Source: Flavobacterium phycosphaerae (GTDB lineage: Bacteria; Bacteroidota; Bacteroidia; Flavobacteriales; Flavobacteriaceae). Taken from it: a stretch of 64,000 bases of DNA. Shown here piece after piece: positions 26,399 to 36,551 of this stretch. The first letter of the stretch is position 1. Each line of letters starts with the position of its first letter. The notes beneath the pieces are model-generated. The model was not told the origin of the DNA, ran no database searches, and saw only the letters and a program-made list of their open reading frames with translations. Where the stretch lies: contig NZ_JAAATZ010000001.1 of assembly GCF_010119235.1 (NCBI RefSeq), positions 92,501-156,500 on the forward strand, in the 5' to 3' direction. The position numbers and the translations under genes were made by a program.

Positions 26399-27551
26399 GC
26401 ACCACTTCACCTCTGTCGTTACTGCTGTTGCTTCCAATGATGAAATGGCTCTCAGGCGGTAACAATTTAAAAGTAAATGCATTAGTTGCATTTACTTCTA
26501 AAAAACGGATGGATTCTCTAAAGCTTACGTCGTTTAAATCCAAGATTATTTCTTCGTTTTTGCCTTTCGAAATCGTTTGCGAAAATACTATTTTTCCGTT
26601 TTCCGGGGCCTTTCTGATTGTATTTTTTTGAAGCTTTTGTTCCACTATTTCTTTGGTGGCTTCCTTATTTGAAATCAGAATATACCGCTCAGGAGTCTGT
26701 TTTGCTTTTGATTTTCCCTGAAACATTTTAACCAAGGAGAAGAAAACTATCCCTATTTTCATAAACAATGAGAAGAAAACCGAAACTTTAAAATGTTTTT
26801 GATAAAAGAAATTCATCGCTTCCTGAAAGCGTTTCATGTAGGTTCCGTCTTTGACGGTGCTTTCTCCTTTATAATGTATGACGGTGGTTTCGGGGAAATA
26901 ATAATTAGATTTCCCTTTTTGCAAAGCCATATAACTCAAGTCAATGTCATCCGAATACATGAAACAATTTTCATCAAAACCACCCAGTTCAATATACAAT
27001 TCACGCTTCATGACCATAAAAGCCCCAACGAGAATTTCGACTTTTCCGGTTTGGTTTTCGCCAAGATGTTGTGCGTAATATTTATTGAAAAGAGCCGAAT
27101 TCGGGAACATTTTGTACAAGCCGAAAATCTTGGTAAAAGCTACCCAAGGCGTTGGAATGCCGCGTTTACTTTCCGGTAAAAACTTTCCGGTACCATCAAT
27201 AAGTTTGCAGCCCACTATACCCAAATCGATTTTGCTTTTGGCAAAAGCCAGTACTTTTTCAAAAGTATCTTCGGCGACTACGGTATCGGGATTTAGGATG
27301 CAAATGTATTCGCCTTTGGTTTGTGCTACTCCTATATTATTGCCTTTGGGGAAGCCTGCGTTTTCTTTGTTTTGAATGAGTTTGACATTAGGAAAACGTT
27401 GTTGCATCATGGCGCAGCTGTCATCAGAAGAATTATTATCCACCACTATGATTTCGGCTTCTATATTTTGAATGGCCTTTTGGACACTCAAGACACAGAG
27501 CTCCAAAAAATAGCGTACGTTATAATTAAGGATGATGACCGATAGTTGCAT
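26391..27551 (-). CDS. Glycosyltransferase family 2 (rhamnosyltransferase-like)
   Basis: The product has 386 residues. The GT-A domain (1 to about 230) has VIILNYNVRYFLELCV, EIIVVDNNSSDDS, a DXD-type LNPDTVV and GFDENCFMYSDDIDLS, as in WbbL-like transferases of cell-surface polysaccharides. A transmembrane stretch (FSLFMKIGIVFFSLV, about 262-276) anchors it to the inner membrane. The C-terminal part (290-386) is a soluble extension of unknown role. The -7 element TATATTTG (27563-27556) lies four bases before the ATG, so the mRNA may be leaderless. Confidence 0.9.
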   Translation of the reverse strand: MQLSVIILNYNVRYFLELCVLSVQKAIQNIEAEIIVVDNNSSDDSCAMMQQRFPNVKLIQNKENAGFPKGNNIGVAQTKGEYICILNPDTVVAEDTFEKVLAFAKSKIDLGIVGCKLIDGTGKFLPESKRGIPTPWVAFTKIFGLYKMFPNSALFNKYYAQHLGENQTGKVEILVGAFMVMKRELYIELGGFDENCFMYSDDIDLSYMALQKGKSNYYFPETTVIHYKGESTVKDGTYMKRFQEAMNFFYQKHFKVSVFFSLFMKIGIVFFSLVKMFQGKSKAKQTPERYILISNKEATKEIVEQKLQKNTIRKAPENGKIVFSQTISKGKNEEIILDLNDVSFRESIRFLEVNATNAFTFKLLPPESHFIIGSNSSNDRGEVVLI

Positions 27552-27555
27552 TGGA

Positions 27556-27563
27556 CAAATATA
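27556..27563 (-). promoter_or_regulatory. -7 element of the GT2 gene, probably leaderless
   Basis: TATATTTG on the minus strand ends only 4 bases upstream of the ATG at 27551. Bacteroidetes transcripts start about 4-7 bases after this element, so the transcript would begin at or next to the start codon. No clear -33 TTG is seen. Confidence 0.45.
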
Positions 27564-27638
27564 ATGGATTGTTAGATTATTAGATACGGCTGCACCTTTA
27601 GATTGTTAGAAATTTGAGTTACTTTTGCCGAAAATGTT

Positions 27639-27673
27639 ATAACTCATAACTTATAATTCGTAACTCATAACTC
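27639..27673. repeat. Heptamer array upstream of the ABC-F gene (ATAACTC units)
   Basis: Five 7-bp units (ATAACTC twice, with ATAACTT, ATAATTC and GTAACTC) end four bases before the GTG start codon. Confidence 0.8.
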
Positions 27674-27677
27674 AAAA

Positions 27678-29540
27678 GTGAACTATCTTTCAGTAGAAAA
27701 TATATCAAAATCGTTTGGCGAAAGAACCTTGTTTAAGGACATTTCATTCGGTATCAATAAAGACCAAAAAATTGCTTTCATTGCCAAAAACGGTTCGGGC
27801 AAAACCCAAATCATGCGCATGATTAATGGCGATGACGAACCCGATACCGGACAGATTATCATCAGAAAAGGAATTAAAATGGCGTTTCTTTCCCAAAACA
27901 ATAATCTTCAGGACGAATTAACTATTGAGGAAAGTGTTTTTGCTTCGGACAATGAAATTTTGCATATCATTGAACGTTACGAAAAAGCTTTGGAAAATCC
28001 CGAAGATGAGGAAAAATACCAATTGGCTTTTGATGAAATGGACCGGCACAATGCCTGGGATTTTGAAACGCAGTTCAAACAGATTTTATCCAAACTGAAA
28101 TTGGATGATTTAAAACTGAAAGTCAAATCGCTTTCGGGTGGGCAGAAAAAGCGTTTATCTTTGGCTATTATTTTGATTAATCGTCCGGATTTATTGATAT
28201 TGGATGAGCCTACCAATCACCTCGATTTAGAGATGATTGAATGGTTGGAGAGCTATTTTGCCAAAGAAAACATCACCTTATTTATGGTTACGCATGACAG
28301 GTTCTTTTTGGAGCGTGTGTGTAATGAAATCATCGAGTTAGATAACGGAAAGCTATACAATTACAAAGGCAATTACTCCTATTATTTACAGAAAAAAGAA
28401 GAGCGTATTGCCATGGAAAACTCCACCATAGACAAAGCACAAAACTTATTTGTGAAAGAATTGGCTTGGATGCGTCGCCAACCTAAAGCGAGAACGACCA
28501 AATCGAAATCGCGTCAGGATGATTTTTACAAGATCAAAGAAGTAGCGGAAAGCCGAAGAAAAGAAAACGTGGTAGAGCTCGAAATCAATATGGAGCGCAT
28601 GGGCAGTAAGATTATTGAGCTGCACAAATTATATAAAAAGTTCAAAGACAAAACCATACTCGACAACTTCAGTTATGATTTTCAACGCGGGGAACGCATT
28701 GGTATCATTGGTAAAAACGGAACCGGGAAATCGACTTTCCTAAACATACTTACCAAAACTATGGTACCCGATGCCGGGAAAGTGGTGATTGGCGACACTA
28801 TAAAAGTGGGTTACTACACCCAAAGCGGCATCAATCCGAAACCTGGACAAAAAGTAATTGACATTATTAAAGAATACGGTGAATTCATTCCGCTAACAAA
28901 AGGCAAAATCATTTCGGCCTCGCAATTGCTGGAACGCTTTTTATTTGATGCCAAAAAGCAATACGACTTTGTGGAAAAACTAAGTGGTGGTGAGTTAAAG
29001 CGACTGTATTTATGTACCGTTTTAATTCAGAATCCCAACTTTTTAATCTTAGATGAGCCTACAAACGACTTGGATATTGTGACCTTAAATGTATTGGAAA
29101 GTTTCCTACTGGATTATCCGGGTTGTTTATTGGTGGTTTCGCACGACCGGTATTTTATGGATAAGATTGTAGACCACCTGTTTATTTTCAGAGGCGAAGG
29201 ACAGATAGAAGATTTCCCCGGGAATTATTCAGACTTCAGAGCCTATGAAGATTCGGCGGAACCAAAAGGTTTATCAAATGTTTCGACCGAAAAAGTGAAC
29301 TGGAAACAAAACAATCCAACTACTTCAGGCCTGAATTTTAACGAGCAAAAAGAGTTCAATAAAATCGAACGCGAAATCAAGGATTTGGAATACGAGAAAA
29401 AACAAATCGAAAACCAATTCGCGGAAGGAAAAGTGGCCGATGCCGACATCACAACCAAAGCCAACGAACTGCAAGCGATTATTACCAAGTTGGAAGAAAA
29501 AGAAGAACGCTGGTTTGAATTATCGTCAAAAATGGAGTAA
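27678..29540 (+). CDS. ABC-F family ATPase (Uup-like)
   Basis: The product has 620 residues with two ATPase domains and no membrane part. Domain 1 has IAKNGSGKTQ (Walker A), LSGGQKKRLS and LLILDEPTNHLD; domain 2 has IGKNGTGKST, LSGGELKRLY and LILDEPTNDLD. A linker of about 80 residues (235-315) and a C-terminal coiled coil (about 545-620, EREIKDLEYEKKQIENQFAE) fit Uup-type proteins that act on the ribosome or on DNA repair intermediates. The start is a GTG. TACTTTTG at 27620-27627 is a likely -7 element. The next gene overlaps its stop (TAATG). Confidence 0.93.
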   Translation: MNYLSVENISKSFGERTLFKDISFGINKDQKIAFIAKNGSGKTQIMRMINGDDEPDTGQIIIRKGIKMAFLSQNNNLQDELTIEESVFASDNEILHIIERYEKALENPEDEEKYQLAFDEMDRHNAWDFETQFKQILSKLKLDDLKLKVKSLSGGQKKRLSLAIILINRPDLLILDEPTNHLDLEMIEWLESYFAKENITLFMVTHDRFFLERVCNEIIELDNGKLYNYKGNYSYYLQKKEERIAMENSTIDKAQNLFVKELAWMRRQPKARTTKSKSRQDDFYKIKEVAESRRKENVVELEINMERMGSKIIELHKLYKKFKDKTILDNFSYDFQRGERIGIIGKNGTGKSTFLNILTKTMVPDAGKVVIGDTIKVGYYTQSGINPKPGQKVIDIIKEYGEFIPLTKGKIISASQLLERFLFDAKKQYDFVEKLSGGELKRLYLCTVLIQNPNFLILDEPTNDLDIVTLNVLESFLLDYPGCLLVVSHDRYFMDKIVDHLFIFRGEGQIEDFPGNYSDFRAYEDSAEPKGLSNVSTEKVNWKQNNPTTSGLNFNEQKEFNKIEREIKDLEYEKKQIENQFAEGKVADADITTKANELQAIITKLEEKEERWFELSSKME

Positions 29541-30316
29541 TGTTTCATATCGTAAAATCATATCTCAATTTCCTTTGGCACTCTAAAAACGAACATGGGG
29601 TACATTCCCCTTTTGTTTTTTCGTTAGTAACCAAATGTTTTTATGATAAGAAAGAGTATGCCGAATACGCGCTTTTAAAAAACTACCGAAACACTCTTTT
29701 ACAAAACAAAAATACGATTGAAGTCACCGACTTCGGAGCAGGTTCACGCGTTTTCAAAAGCAACACCAGAGCCATCAATCAAATTGCCAAGAACGCCGGA
29801 ATTTCAAAGAAAAGAGCCGAATTATTATTCCGTATCACGAATTATTTCAAGCCTGAGAATATTTTAGAAATCGGAACTTCTTTAGGATTGGCAACTTCAG
29901 CACTTTCATTGGGAAATCCGAAAGCTAAAATCATCACCCTTGAAGGTTGCCAAAACACATCCGCAATAGCTCAAAAACAATTTGAAAATTTGACCCTAAA
30001 GGCTGAATTTATTGTTGCTGAATTTTCAACTTACCTCAAACCTTTTGACTTTCGACTTTCGACTTTCGACTTAATTTACTTTGACGGCAACCATTCTAAA
30101 CAAGCCACGTTAGACTATTTTGAATTATTACTACCAACCATTACCAACGAAACCGTCTGGATTTTTGACGACATACATTGGTCAAAAGACATGGAAGAAG
30201 CTTGGAAAACCATAAAGAATCATCCGAAAGTAACAGTAACAATTGATACGTTTCAATGGGGATTGGTATTCTTCAGAAAAGAACAACCGAAAGAGCATTT
30301 TGTGATAAGAATATAA
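29540..30316 (+). CDS. Class I SAM-dependent methyltransferase (O-methyltransferase-like)
   Basis: The product has 258 residues. The SAM-binding motif is NILEIGTSLGLATSALS near residues 113-130, followed by IITLEGCQNTSAIAQ and the acidic motif DLIYFDGNHSKQATLDYF near 175-192, where O-methyltransferases bind metal and substrate. The substrate is unknown. It is translationally coupled to the ABC-F gene. A heptamer repeat inside the gene (30047-30073) encodes FRLSTFDL just before the acidic motif. Four tandem 7-mers are not a multiple of three, so loss or gain of one would break the frame. Confidence 0.88.
   Translation: MFHIVKSYLNFLWHSKNEHGVHSPFVFSLVTKCFYDKKEYAEYALLKNYRNTLLQNKNTIEVTDFGAGSRVFKSNTRAINQIAKNAGISKKRAELLFRITNYFKPENILEIGTSLGLATSALSLGNPKAKIITLEGCQNTSAIAQKQFENLTLKAEFIVAEFSTYLKPFDFRLSTFDLIYFDGNHSKQATLDYFELLLPTITNETVWIFDDIHWSKDMEEAWKTIKNHPKVTVTIDTFQWGLVFFRKEQPKEHFVIRI
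30047..30073. repeat. Heptamer array inside a coding sequence (GACTTTC)
   Basis: Three perfect copies of GACTTTC (30047-30067) and a fourth partial one (GACTTAA) lie in the methyltransferase gene. Confidence 0.85.
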
Positions 30317-30358
30317 TATAGTGTAACAAATCCTCACTACAGATTACTTATATTTACC

Positions 30359-30385
30359 ATTCACAATTCACAACTCACAATTCCA
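30359..30385. repeat. Heptamer array directly before a start codon (ATTCACA)
   Basis: ATTCACA twice, ACTCACA once and a partial unit end exactly at the base before the ATG of the LolD-like gene. Confidence 0.75.
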
Positions 30386-31084
30386 ATGGCAAACCCATTA
30401 ATCAAAATAAGCAACCTGAAACGTGATTTCCAACTAGGGAGCGAAACCATCTACGTTTTAAAAGGCATCGATTTAGAAATCAATAAAGGCGAATATGTAG
30501 CACTGATGGGACCGTCAGGTTCAGGAAAATCTACCTTGATGAACCTTTTAGGCTGTTTGGACACACCCACTTCGGGAAGCTATATTTTGAACGGAAAAGA
30601 CGTCAGCCAAATGCACGACGACGACTTAGCCGAAATCCGAAACAAAGAAATCGGATTCGTCTTCCAAACCTTCAATCTTTTGCCAAGAACCACAGCTTTA
30701 GACAACGTAGCTTTGCCCATGATTTACGCTGGTTACGCTAAAAACGAAAGAAACGAACGTGCCACCGAAGTACTGACTCAAGTAAATTTAGCCGACCGTA
30801 TGGACCACCAGCCCAACCAACTTTCAGGAGGACAACGCCAACGTGTAGCCATTGCCAGAGCCTTGGTCAACAAACCTTCCATCATCCTGGCTGATGAACC
30901 CACCGGAAACCTCGACAGTAAAACTTCGGTCGAAATCATGAACCTGTTCAACGACATTCACAAAAACGGCAACACGGTAATTTTGGTAACCCACGAAGAA
31001 GACATCGCCAAATACGCCCACCGCATCATCCGTTTGCGCGACGGGTTGATTGAAAGTGACAGCCCCAATCCGGAACATCTTTAA
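30386..31084 (+). CDS. ABC transporter ATP-binding protein (LolD/MacB-like)
   Basis: The product has 232 residues, a single ATPase domain: Walker [10 protein letters not shown] near 42-50, Q-loop [12 protein letters not shown], signature [12 protein letters not shown], Walker [12 protein letters not shown] and the switch VTHEEDIA. The sequence belongs to the LolD/MacB/FtsE group that powers type VII ABC systems for lipoprotein release or efflux. No permease gene is next to it, so the partner must be encoded elsewhere. A dispersed repeat in antisense follows its stop codon directly. Confidence 0.93.
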   Translation: MANPLIKISNLKRDFQLGSETIYVLKGIDLEINKGEYVALMGPSGSGKSTLMNLLGCLDTPTSGSYILNGKDVSQMHDDDLAEIRNKEIGFVFQTFNLLPRTTALDNVALPMIYAGYAKNERNERATEVLTQVNLADRMDHQPNQLSGGQRQRVAIARALVNKPSIILADEPTGNLDSKTSVEIMNLFNDIHKNGNTVILVTHEEDIAKYAHRIIRLRDGLIESDSPNPEHL

Positions 31085-31087
31085 AAT

Positions 31088-31168
31088 AAGAAGCGAAAGG
31101 CTCGGGCTTTATCAGTAATCCTTTTTCCTGCTGTCCGTTCTACAAGGTGCCACTCCCATCAGGGCTAA
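31088..31168 (-). repeat. Dispersed ~85-bp element, copy C
   Basis: Read on the minus strand it begins TAGCCCTGATGGGAGTGGCA and ends GCCCGAGCCTTTCGCTTCTT, three bases from the stop codon of the LolD-like gene. The orientation is antisense to that gene, as in copies A, B and D. Confidence 0.8.
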
Positions 31169-31227
31169 TTGGTAATCCATTTGTATTTTTGTTACCTTTG
31201 GAATCAAATATATCGAATTATGAATTC

Positions 31228-31255
31228 CTAATTCCTAATTCCTAATTCCTAATTC
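31228..31255. repeat. Heptamer array before a start codon (CTAATTC)
   Basis: Four perfect copies of CTAATTC end four bases before the ATG of the cobalamin adenosyltransferase gene. Confidence 0.85.
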
Positions 31256-31259
31256 AACC

Positions 31260-31829
31260 ATGAAAGTCTATACCAAAACCGGCGACACCGGTACCACCGC
31301 ACTCTTTGGCGGCACCCGTGTCCCAAAACACCATATTCGCATCGAAAGCTACGGCACCGTTGACGAACTCAATTCCCATATCGGTTTAATCCGAGACCAA
31401 GACATCAATGTTTTGTACAAAAACGTTTTGATTGAGGTTCAAGACCGCTTATTCACCGTGGGCGCCATCCTAGCCACACCACCCGAAAAGGAAATACTAA
31501 AAAATGGCCAACCCCGTTTAAACATCAACCGCATTTCCGAAGAAGATATCGTTTTTCTAGAAAACGAAATCGACCTCATGGAAACCGCTTTACCTCCCAT
31601 GACAAACTTTGTCTTGCCGGGCGGTCATACTACCGTGTCATATTGTCACATTGCCCGCTGTGTCTGCCGTAGAGCCGAGCGTTTAGCGGTACATTTACAC
31701 GAAATAGAACCCACCGACGAACAAGTTATTAAGTACCTGAACCGACTTTCTGACTACCTTTTTGTCTTGGCACGGAAGTTGTCCCTTGACCTGCACGCGG
31801 AAGAAGTAAAATGGATTCCGAGAAAGTAA
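31260..31829 (+). CDS. Cob(I)yrinic acid a,c-diamide adenosyltransferase, PduO type
   Basis: The product has 189 residues. It transfers adenosyl from ATP to cob(I)alamin in the cytosol, making coenzyme B12. The PduO-type signature is clear: KVYTKTGDTGTTALFGG at the ATP site, VDELNSHIGLI, LPGGHTTVSYCHIARCVCRRAE and LNRLSDYLFVLAR. No cobalamin riboswitch is visible upstream; the leader consists of a CTAATTC heptamer array. With MeaB at 41136 it suggests a working adenosylcobalamin-dependent methylmalonyl-CoA mutase. Confidence 0.95.
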   Translation: MKVYTKTGDTGTTALFGGTRVPKHHIRIESYGTVDELNSHIGLIRDQDINVLYKNVLIEVQDRLFTVGAILATPPEKEILKNGQPRLNINRISEEDIVFLENEIDLMETALPPMTNFVLPGGHTTVSYCHIARCVCRRAERLAVHLHEIEPTDEQVIKYLNRLSDYLFVLARKLSLDLHAEEVKWIPRK

Positions 31830-31930
31830 TCAGTAGCCTTATTTAGTATACAATTGTTGTAAACTAAAACAGTGGCTGGTCACTGAAAAAGCACGTTCTT
31901 AAACTTACTTAAAAATAAATCAAAAAAAAC

Positions 31931-31960
31931 TTGACTTTTTCAGTATTAAATTTATTTTTG
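31931..31960 (+). promoter_or_regulatory. Promoter of the DUF2795 gene
   Basis: TTG (31931-31933), 19 bp, then TATTTTTG (31953-31960) is a full match to the Bacteroidetes consensus, about 22 nt before the ATG. Confidence 0.8.
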
Positions 31961-31982
31961 CATAAACTAAAATCGACAGAAG

Positions 31983-32204
31983 ATGTATTGGACATTAGAA
32001 TTAGCATCCTATTTAAGTGATGCCCCTTGGCCAGCTACCAAAGACGAACTTATCGACTATGCTATACGAACAGGAGCTCCACTTGAAGTAGTGGAAAATT
32101 TACAATCGATAGAAGACGAAGGCGAAATTTACGAGTCAATGGAAGAGATTTGGCCGGATTATCCAACTGACGAGGACTACCTTTGGAACGAGGATGAATA
32201 TTAA
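31983..32204 (+). CDS. DUF2795 family small acidic protein
   Basis: The product has 73 residues: MYWTLELASYLSDAPWPATK, then DELIDYAIRTGAPLEVVENL, the DUF2795 core, then an acidic tail of Asp/Glu/Tyr. The family is widespread and of unknown function. The gene has its own consensus promoter and its own terminator. Confidence 0.9.
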   Translation: MYWTLELASYLSDAPWPATKDELIDYAIRTGAPLEVVENLQSIEDEGEIYESMEEIWPDYPTDEDYLWNEDEY

Positions 32205-32225
32205 AAAAATAAACGAACACAACAG

Positions 32226-32252
32226 AAAAAAGTCCATTTCGGGCTTTTTTTT
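32226..32252 (+). terminator. Terminator of the DUF2795 gene
   Basis: AAAAAAGTCC and GGGCTTTTTT pair around the loop ATTTC and end in a run of nine T. The secA -7 element TAAATTTG (32257-32264) follows directly. Confidence 0.8.
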
Positions 32253-32256
32253 TGTT

Positions 32257-32264
32257 TAAATTTG
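32257..32264 (+). promoter_or_regulatory. secA -7 promoter element
   Basis: TAAATTTG is followed by CACACC, much like the rRNA promoters, and lies 36 nt before the secA ATG. The -33 TTG is not clear because the terminator T-run occupies that position. Confidence 0.5.
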
Positions 32265-32300
32265 CACACCTTTTAGAACATAAAAAAATACAAACCCATT

Positions 32301-35300
32301 ATGAGTTTCATTAATAGCATTATCAAAGCTTTTGTAGGCGACAAATCGCAAAAAGATGTCAAAGCTACACAACCTTATATCACCAAAATAAAAGCTTTAG
32401 AGCCTGTATTAGCGACCCTTTCTCACGACGAGTTGCGTGCGAAGACGGCGGAATTCAAAGAAAAAATCAAACAAGCCCGCGCTAAACAAGACGCTGAAAT
32501 AAATGCCAAAAAAGCTGAAGCCGAAAACACCGCCGATATCGACCAACGTGAAGATATCTACAACGCCATTGACGCTTTAGAAAAAGAAGCTTACGAAATT
32601 TCAGAAAAGGTTTTATTGGAAATTCTTCCGGAAGCTTTTGCTGTAGTTAAGGAAACGGCCCGTCGTTTCAAAGAAAACACGTCTATTACGGTTTCGGCTA
32701 CACCAAAAGACCGAGAGCTTTCGGCCACGAAAACCTACATCACCCTAGATGGTGACCAAGCCCATTGGGCCAACTCCTGGAATGCGGCCGGTAAAGAAAT
32801 TACCTGGGACATGATTCACTACGACGTACAGTTGATTGGTGGTATCGTATTACACGAAGGTAAAATTGCCGAGATGCAAACCGGAGAAGGTAAAACATTG
32901 GTAGCTACGCTTCCGCTTTACTTAAACGCTTTGACCGGAAACGGTGTTCACTTGGTAACCGTGAATGACTACTTAGCGAAACGTGACAGTACTTGGAAAG
33001 CACCTTTATTTGAGTTCCACGGAATAACTGTTGACTGTATTGACAACCACTCGCCAAACTCTGACGCTCGTAGAAAAGCTTACGAAGCCGACATCACTTA
33101 CGGAACGAATAACGAATTCGGTTTTGATTACCTGCGTGATAACATGGCCCATTCGCCGGAAGATTTGGTACAAAGAAAACACAATTACGCGATTGTCGAT
33201 GAGGTGGATTCGGTGTTAATTGATGATGCTCGTACGCCTTTGATTATCTCCGGTCCGGTGCCTGATGGTGACCGCCACGAGTTCAACGAATTGAAACCGA
33301 AAATTGAAAACCTTTATAATTTACAACGTCAATTGGCTAACGGATTCTTAACCGAAGCCAAACGTTTGTTCAAAGAAGGCAATAACAAAGAAGCTGGTTT
33401 CCAATTATTGAGAGCCTACAGAGCCTTACCTAAAAACAAAGCGCTTATCAAATTCTTAAGTGAAGAAGGCGTAAAACAACTATTGCAAAAGACCGAAAAC
33501 GAATACATGGCCGACAACAACCGCAAAATGCCGGAAGTAGACGAAGCCCTTTACTTTGTAATCGAGGAGAAAAATAACCAAGTGGAGTTGTCTGATAGCG
33601 GAATCAAATTCCTTTCGCAAGATACTGATGAAACTTTCTTTGTATTACCGGACATCGGAACGGAGATTGCCAACATCGAAAAACAAAACTTAGAAAAAGA
33701 CAAAGAAGCCGAAGCCAAAGAACGATTATTCCAAGACTTCGGAATCAAATCAGAACGAATTCATACGCTTACCCAGCTGTTGAAAGCTTACACCTTGTTT
33801 GAAAAAGACGTAGAATACGTTATCATGGACAACAAGATTCTGATTGTAGACGAACAAACCGGTCGTATTATGGACGGTCGTCGTTATTCTGATGGTTTGC
33901 ACCAGGCGATTGAAGCCAAAGAGCAAGTAACCATTGAAGCCGCTACGCAAACATTTGCTACCATTACATTACAGAACTATTTCCGTATGTACAGCAAATT
34001 GGCCGGTATGACCGGAACTGCCGTTACCGAAGCCGGTGAGCTTTGGGAAATCTACAAATTAGATGTAGTTGAAATCCCTACCAACAAAGGCATCTCTCGT
34101 CATGACAAAGAAGATTTGATTTACCGCTCGGTACGTGAGAAATTTAATGCGGTGATTGAAGATGTAACGCAATTATCCGCCTCAGGAAGACCGGTACTTA
34201 TCGGAACAACATCGGTAGAGATTTCAGAATTGTTAAGCCGAATGCTGAAAATTCGCGGGGTAGCTCACAATGTATTGAATGCCAAAATGCACAAAAAAGA
34301 AGCCGATATCGTTGCCGAAGCCGGAAAACCGGGGGTAGTAACTATCGCAACCAATATGGCCGGTCGTGGAACCGACATCAAATTAACACCGGAAGTTAAA
34401 GCCGCCGGAGGTTTAGCCATCATCGGTACAGAACGTCACGATTCGCGTCGTGTAGACCGCCAGTTGCGTGGTCGTGCCGGTCGTCAGGGAGATCCGGGAA
34501 GTTCCCAGTTCTATGTGTCTTTGGAAGATAACCTGATGCGTTTATTCGGTTCTGAAAGAGTAGCCAAAATCATGGACCGTATGGGCTTGAAAGAAGGCGA
34601 AGTAATTCAGCACTCTATGATGACCAAGTCGATTGAGCGCGCTCAGAAAAAAGTAGAAGAGAACAACTTTGGTACCCGTAAACGTTTGTTAGAATACGAT
34701 GACGTTATGAATGCCCAAAGAGAAGTAGTTTACAAACGCCGTCGTCATGCGTTGCACGGAGAACGTTTGAAACTGGATATTGCCAATATGATGTATGACA
34801 CTTGCGAATTAATCGTAGGCGAAAACAAAGCGAAAAATGATTTCAAAAACTTTGAATTCGAATTGATTCGTTACTTCTCTATCACTTCTCCTATTGCCGC
34901 CGGTGACTTTGAGAAATTATCCGAAATGGAAATTACGGGTAGAATATACAAAGCAGCCTTGGCTTATTATACCGAGAAAACTGAAAGAAGTGCCCGCGAA
35001 GCCTTCCCTATCATAGCCGATGTATACCAAAAAGAAGGCAACAAATTTGAACGCATCATCGTGCCGTTTTCGGATGGTATCAAAACCTTGAATGTGGTAA
35101 CCGATTTGAAAAAAGCATTCGATAGTAACGGTGCTCAATTGGTCGCCGACTTTGAAAAAAACATCACCTTGGCCATAGTGGATGAAGCTTGGAAAAAGCA
35201 CTTACGCAAAATGGATGAATTGAAACAATCGGTACAGTTGGCGGTACACGAACAAAAAGACCCGTTACTTATCTATAAATTAGAAGCATTCAAATTGTTC

Positions 35301-35645
35301 CGCAACATGTTGGACGGCGTGAATAAAGAAGTAATCTCGTTCTTGTTCAAAGGCGACTTACCGCAACAAAACCAAAACATACAGGAAGCACGACAAGTAC
35401 GTGAAAAACAAAATTACACCGAAAGTAAAGACGAAATCCAAAGCAGTGAAAGTGCGAATCGTGAAGCAGGACAAACGCAACAACGACCACAAGTAACTGA
35501 AACCATCGTTCGCGATCAACCTAAAATCAACCGTAATGATAACGTGACCATTAAACACGTAATGAGCGGCAAAACCGAAACCATGAAATACAAAAAAGCG
35601 GAAGGTATGATGGCCTCGGGTGAGTGGGTTATCGTTCACGACTAA
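32301..35645 (+). CDS. secA: Protein translocase ATPase SecA
   Basis: The product has 1114 residues. SecA drives proteins through SecYEG at the inner membrane. NBD1 shows [18 protein letters not shown] (near 192-209) and the DEAD-like [20 protein letters not shown]2 has [12 protein letters not shown] and [14 protein letters not shown]. It is about 200 residues longer than E. coli SecA because of an insertion near 340-430 ([20 protein letters not shown]) typical of Bacteroidetes. The C-terminal zinc-binding tail is absent and replaced by a Gln-rich linker and [16 protein letters not shown]. It forms a single-gene unit with its own terminator. Confidence 0.97.
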   Translation: MSFINSIIKAFVGDKSQKDVKATQPYITKIKALEPVLATLSHDELRAKTAEFKEKIKQARAKQDAEINAKKAEAENTADIDQREDIYNAIDALEKEAYEISEKVLLEILPEAFAVVKETARRFKENTSITVSATPKDRELSATKTYITLDGDQAHWANSWNAAGKEITWDMIHYDVQLIGGIVLHEGKIAEMQTGEGKTLVATLPLYLNALTGNGVHLVTVNDYLAKRDSTWKAPLFEFHGITVDCIDNHSPNSDARRKAYEADITYGTNNEFGFDYLRDNMAHSPEDLVQRKHNYAIVDEVDSVLIDDARTPLIISGPVPDGDRHEFNELKPKIENLYNLQRQLANGFLTEAKRLFKEGNNKEAGFQLLRAYRALPKNKALIKFLSEEGVKQLLQKTENEYMADNNRKMPEVDEALYFVIEEKNNQVELSDSGIKFLSQDTDETFFVLPDIGTEIANIEKQNLEKDKEAEAKERLFQDFGIKSERIHTLTQLLKAYTLFEKDVEYVIMDNKILIVDEQTGRIMDGRRYSDGLHQAIEAKEQVTIEAATQTFATITLQNYFRMYSKLAGMTGTAVTEAGELWEIYKLDVVEIPTNKGISRHDKEDLIYRSVREKFNAVIEDVTQLSASGRPVLIGTTSVEISELLSRMLKIRGVAHNVLNAKMHKKEADIVAEAGKPGVVTIATNMAGRGTDIKLTPEVKAAGGLAIIGTERHDSRRVDRQLRGRAGRQGDPGSSQFYVSLEDNLMRLFGSERVAKIMDRMGLKEGEVIQHSMMTKSIERAQKKVEENNFGTRKRLLEYDDVMNAQREVVYKRRRHALHGERLKLDIANMMYDTCELIVGENKAKNDFKNFEFELIRYFSITSPIAAGDFEKLSEMEITGRIYKAALAYYTEKTERSAREAFPIIADVYQKEGNKFERIIVPFSDGIKTLNVVTDLKKAFDSNGAQLVADFEKNITLAIVDEAWKKHLRKMDELKQSVQLAVHEQKDPLLIYKLEAFKLFRNMLDGVNKEVISFLFKGDLPQQNQNIQEARQVREKQNYTESKDEIQSSESANREAGQTQQRPQVTETIVRDQPKINRNDNVTIKHVMSGKTETMKYKKAEGMMASGEWVIVHD

Positions 35646-35665
35646 GTTTCCAAAATAAAAAAAGT

Positions 35666-35700
35666 AATCCCCGATAATATCTATTGTCGGGGATTTTTTA
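35666..35700 (+). terminator. secA terminator
   Basis: A 9-bp stem AATCCCCGA/TCGGGGATT with a 12-nt loop is followed by TTTTT. It starts 21 nt past the stop. Confidence 0.88.
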
Positions 35701-35741
35701 TATCTTGTCTTTAGCTAATAATCACAAATGCTAAAAAAGTT

Positions 35742-36491
35742 ATGAAAAACCGGATTCCTTTTCTCTTGTTGCTCCTCCCTATTTTAATGGTAGCTCAGCC
35801 CAAACACACTAAAGAATTCAGCATTGGTCTAAATTCAGTTGAGCCTTTTTATCCTGCCTACGGTAGTTTATTGCTATCCAACGATGGGAGCAGTATACTT
35901 GGAACCAATAACAACAACAGTTTTAGTTTTGGAGTTCTGGGAAAATATTTTATAGCTGAAAACTCAGCACTGCGTTTAAAGATAAGCCTCACCCTCAAGG
36001 ATATTAATAATAGGCAAAATGTAGGAGATGCAACTTCGCCCGGCCATGGTTATATAAACATCAGAAACAAACAACAATACCTGAAATTTTCTCCGGGTTA
36101 CCAATGGGGAATTGTTTCTAAAAGAATTTCATTTTTTGGTGGTTTAGAACTTCCCATCACTACCATCAGCGAATTTGAATACACTGACAAAACCTATATT
36201 GTTACCAACAGTGAAGCAACCGATCAAAGAACCCGAATCACACAACCCGGCGGATTCGCTATAGGACTGGGCTTCTTTCTGGGATCGAATTTTTATATCA
36301 GCAAACATATCGGAGTTGGGTTCGAAATAAATTCGGCTTTCCAACATTCCAATGTGGGAGGTGGAGTTTCTTCAGTAACGGTCAATTACACCAATGGAGA
36401 TACAATCATTTCGGAAACGGAGGGACTCAAAACCAAAGAAACTAAGTTTACCAACCTACAGGGCAGTTTAAATGTTATTTTTAAAATATAA
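35742..36491 (+). CDS. Outer-membrane beta-barrel-like protein
   Basis: The product has 249 residues with a signal peptide (MKNRIPFLLLLLPILMVAQ). The mature part has alternating hydrophobic beta-strands separated by polar turns (FSFGVLGKYF, LRLKISLTLKDI, FAIGLGFFLGSNFYISKHIG) and ends in NLQGSLNVIFKI, with the aromatic-type C-terminus of outer-membrane barrels. This is a structural guess without a recognised family. The next gene follows after 60 bp on the same strand. Confidence 0.72.
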   Translation: MKNRIPFLLLLLPILMVAQPKHTKEFSIGLNSVEPFYPAYGSLLLSNDGSSILGTNNNNSFSFGVLGKYFIAENSALRLKISLTLKDINNRQNVGDATSPGHGYINIRNKQQYLKFSPGYQWGIVSKRISFFGGLELPITTISEFEYTDKTYIVTNSEATDQRTRITQPGGFAIGLGFFLGSNFYISKHIGVGFEINSAFQHSNVGGGVSSVTVNYTNGDTIISETEGLKTKETKFTNLQGSLNVIFKI

Positions 36492-36551
36492 TAAGGTACA
36501 AGGATTTATAACACCTAAATAACGCTGTGTAATACAATGGCAAATCGTAGT

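Noticed and set aside
31085..31259. Cobalamin riboswitch before the adenosyltransferase gene
   Set aside because: The region is made of a dispersed repeat and a heptamer array; the conserved B12-box is not visible.
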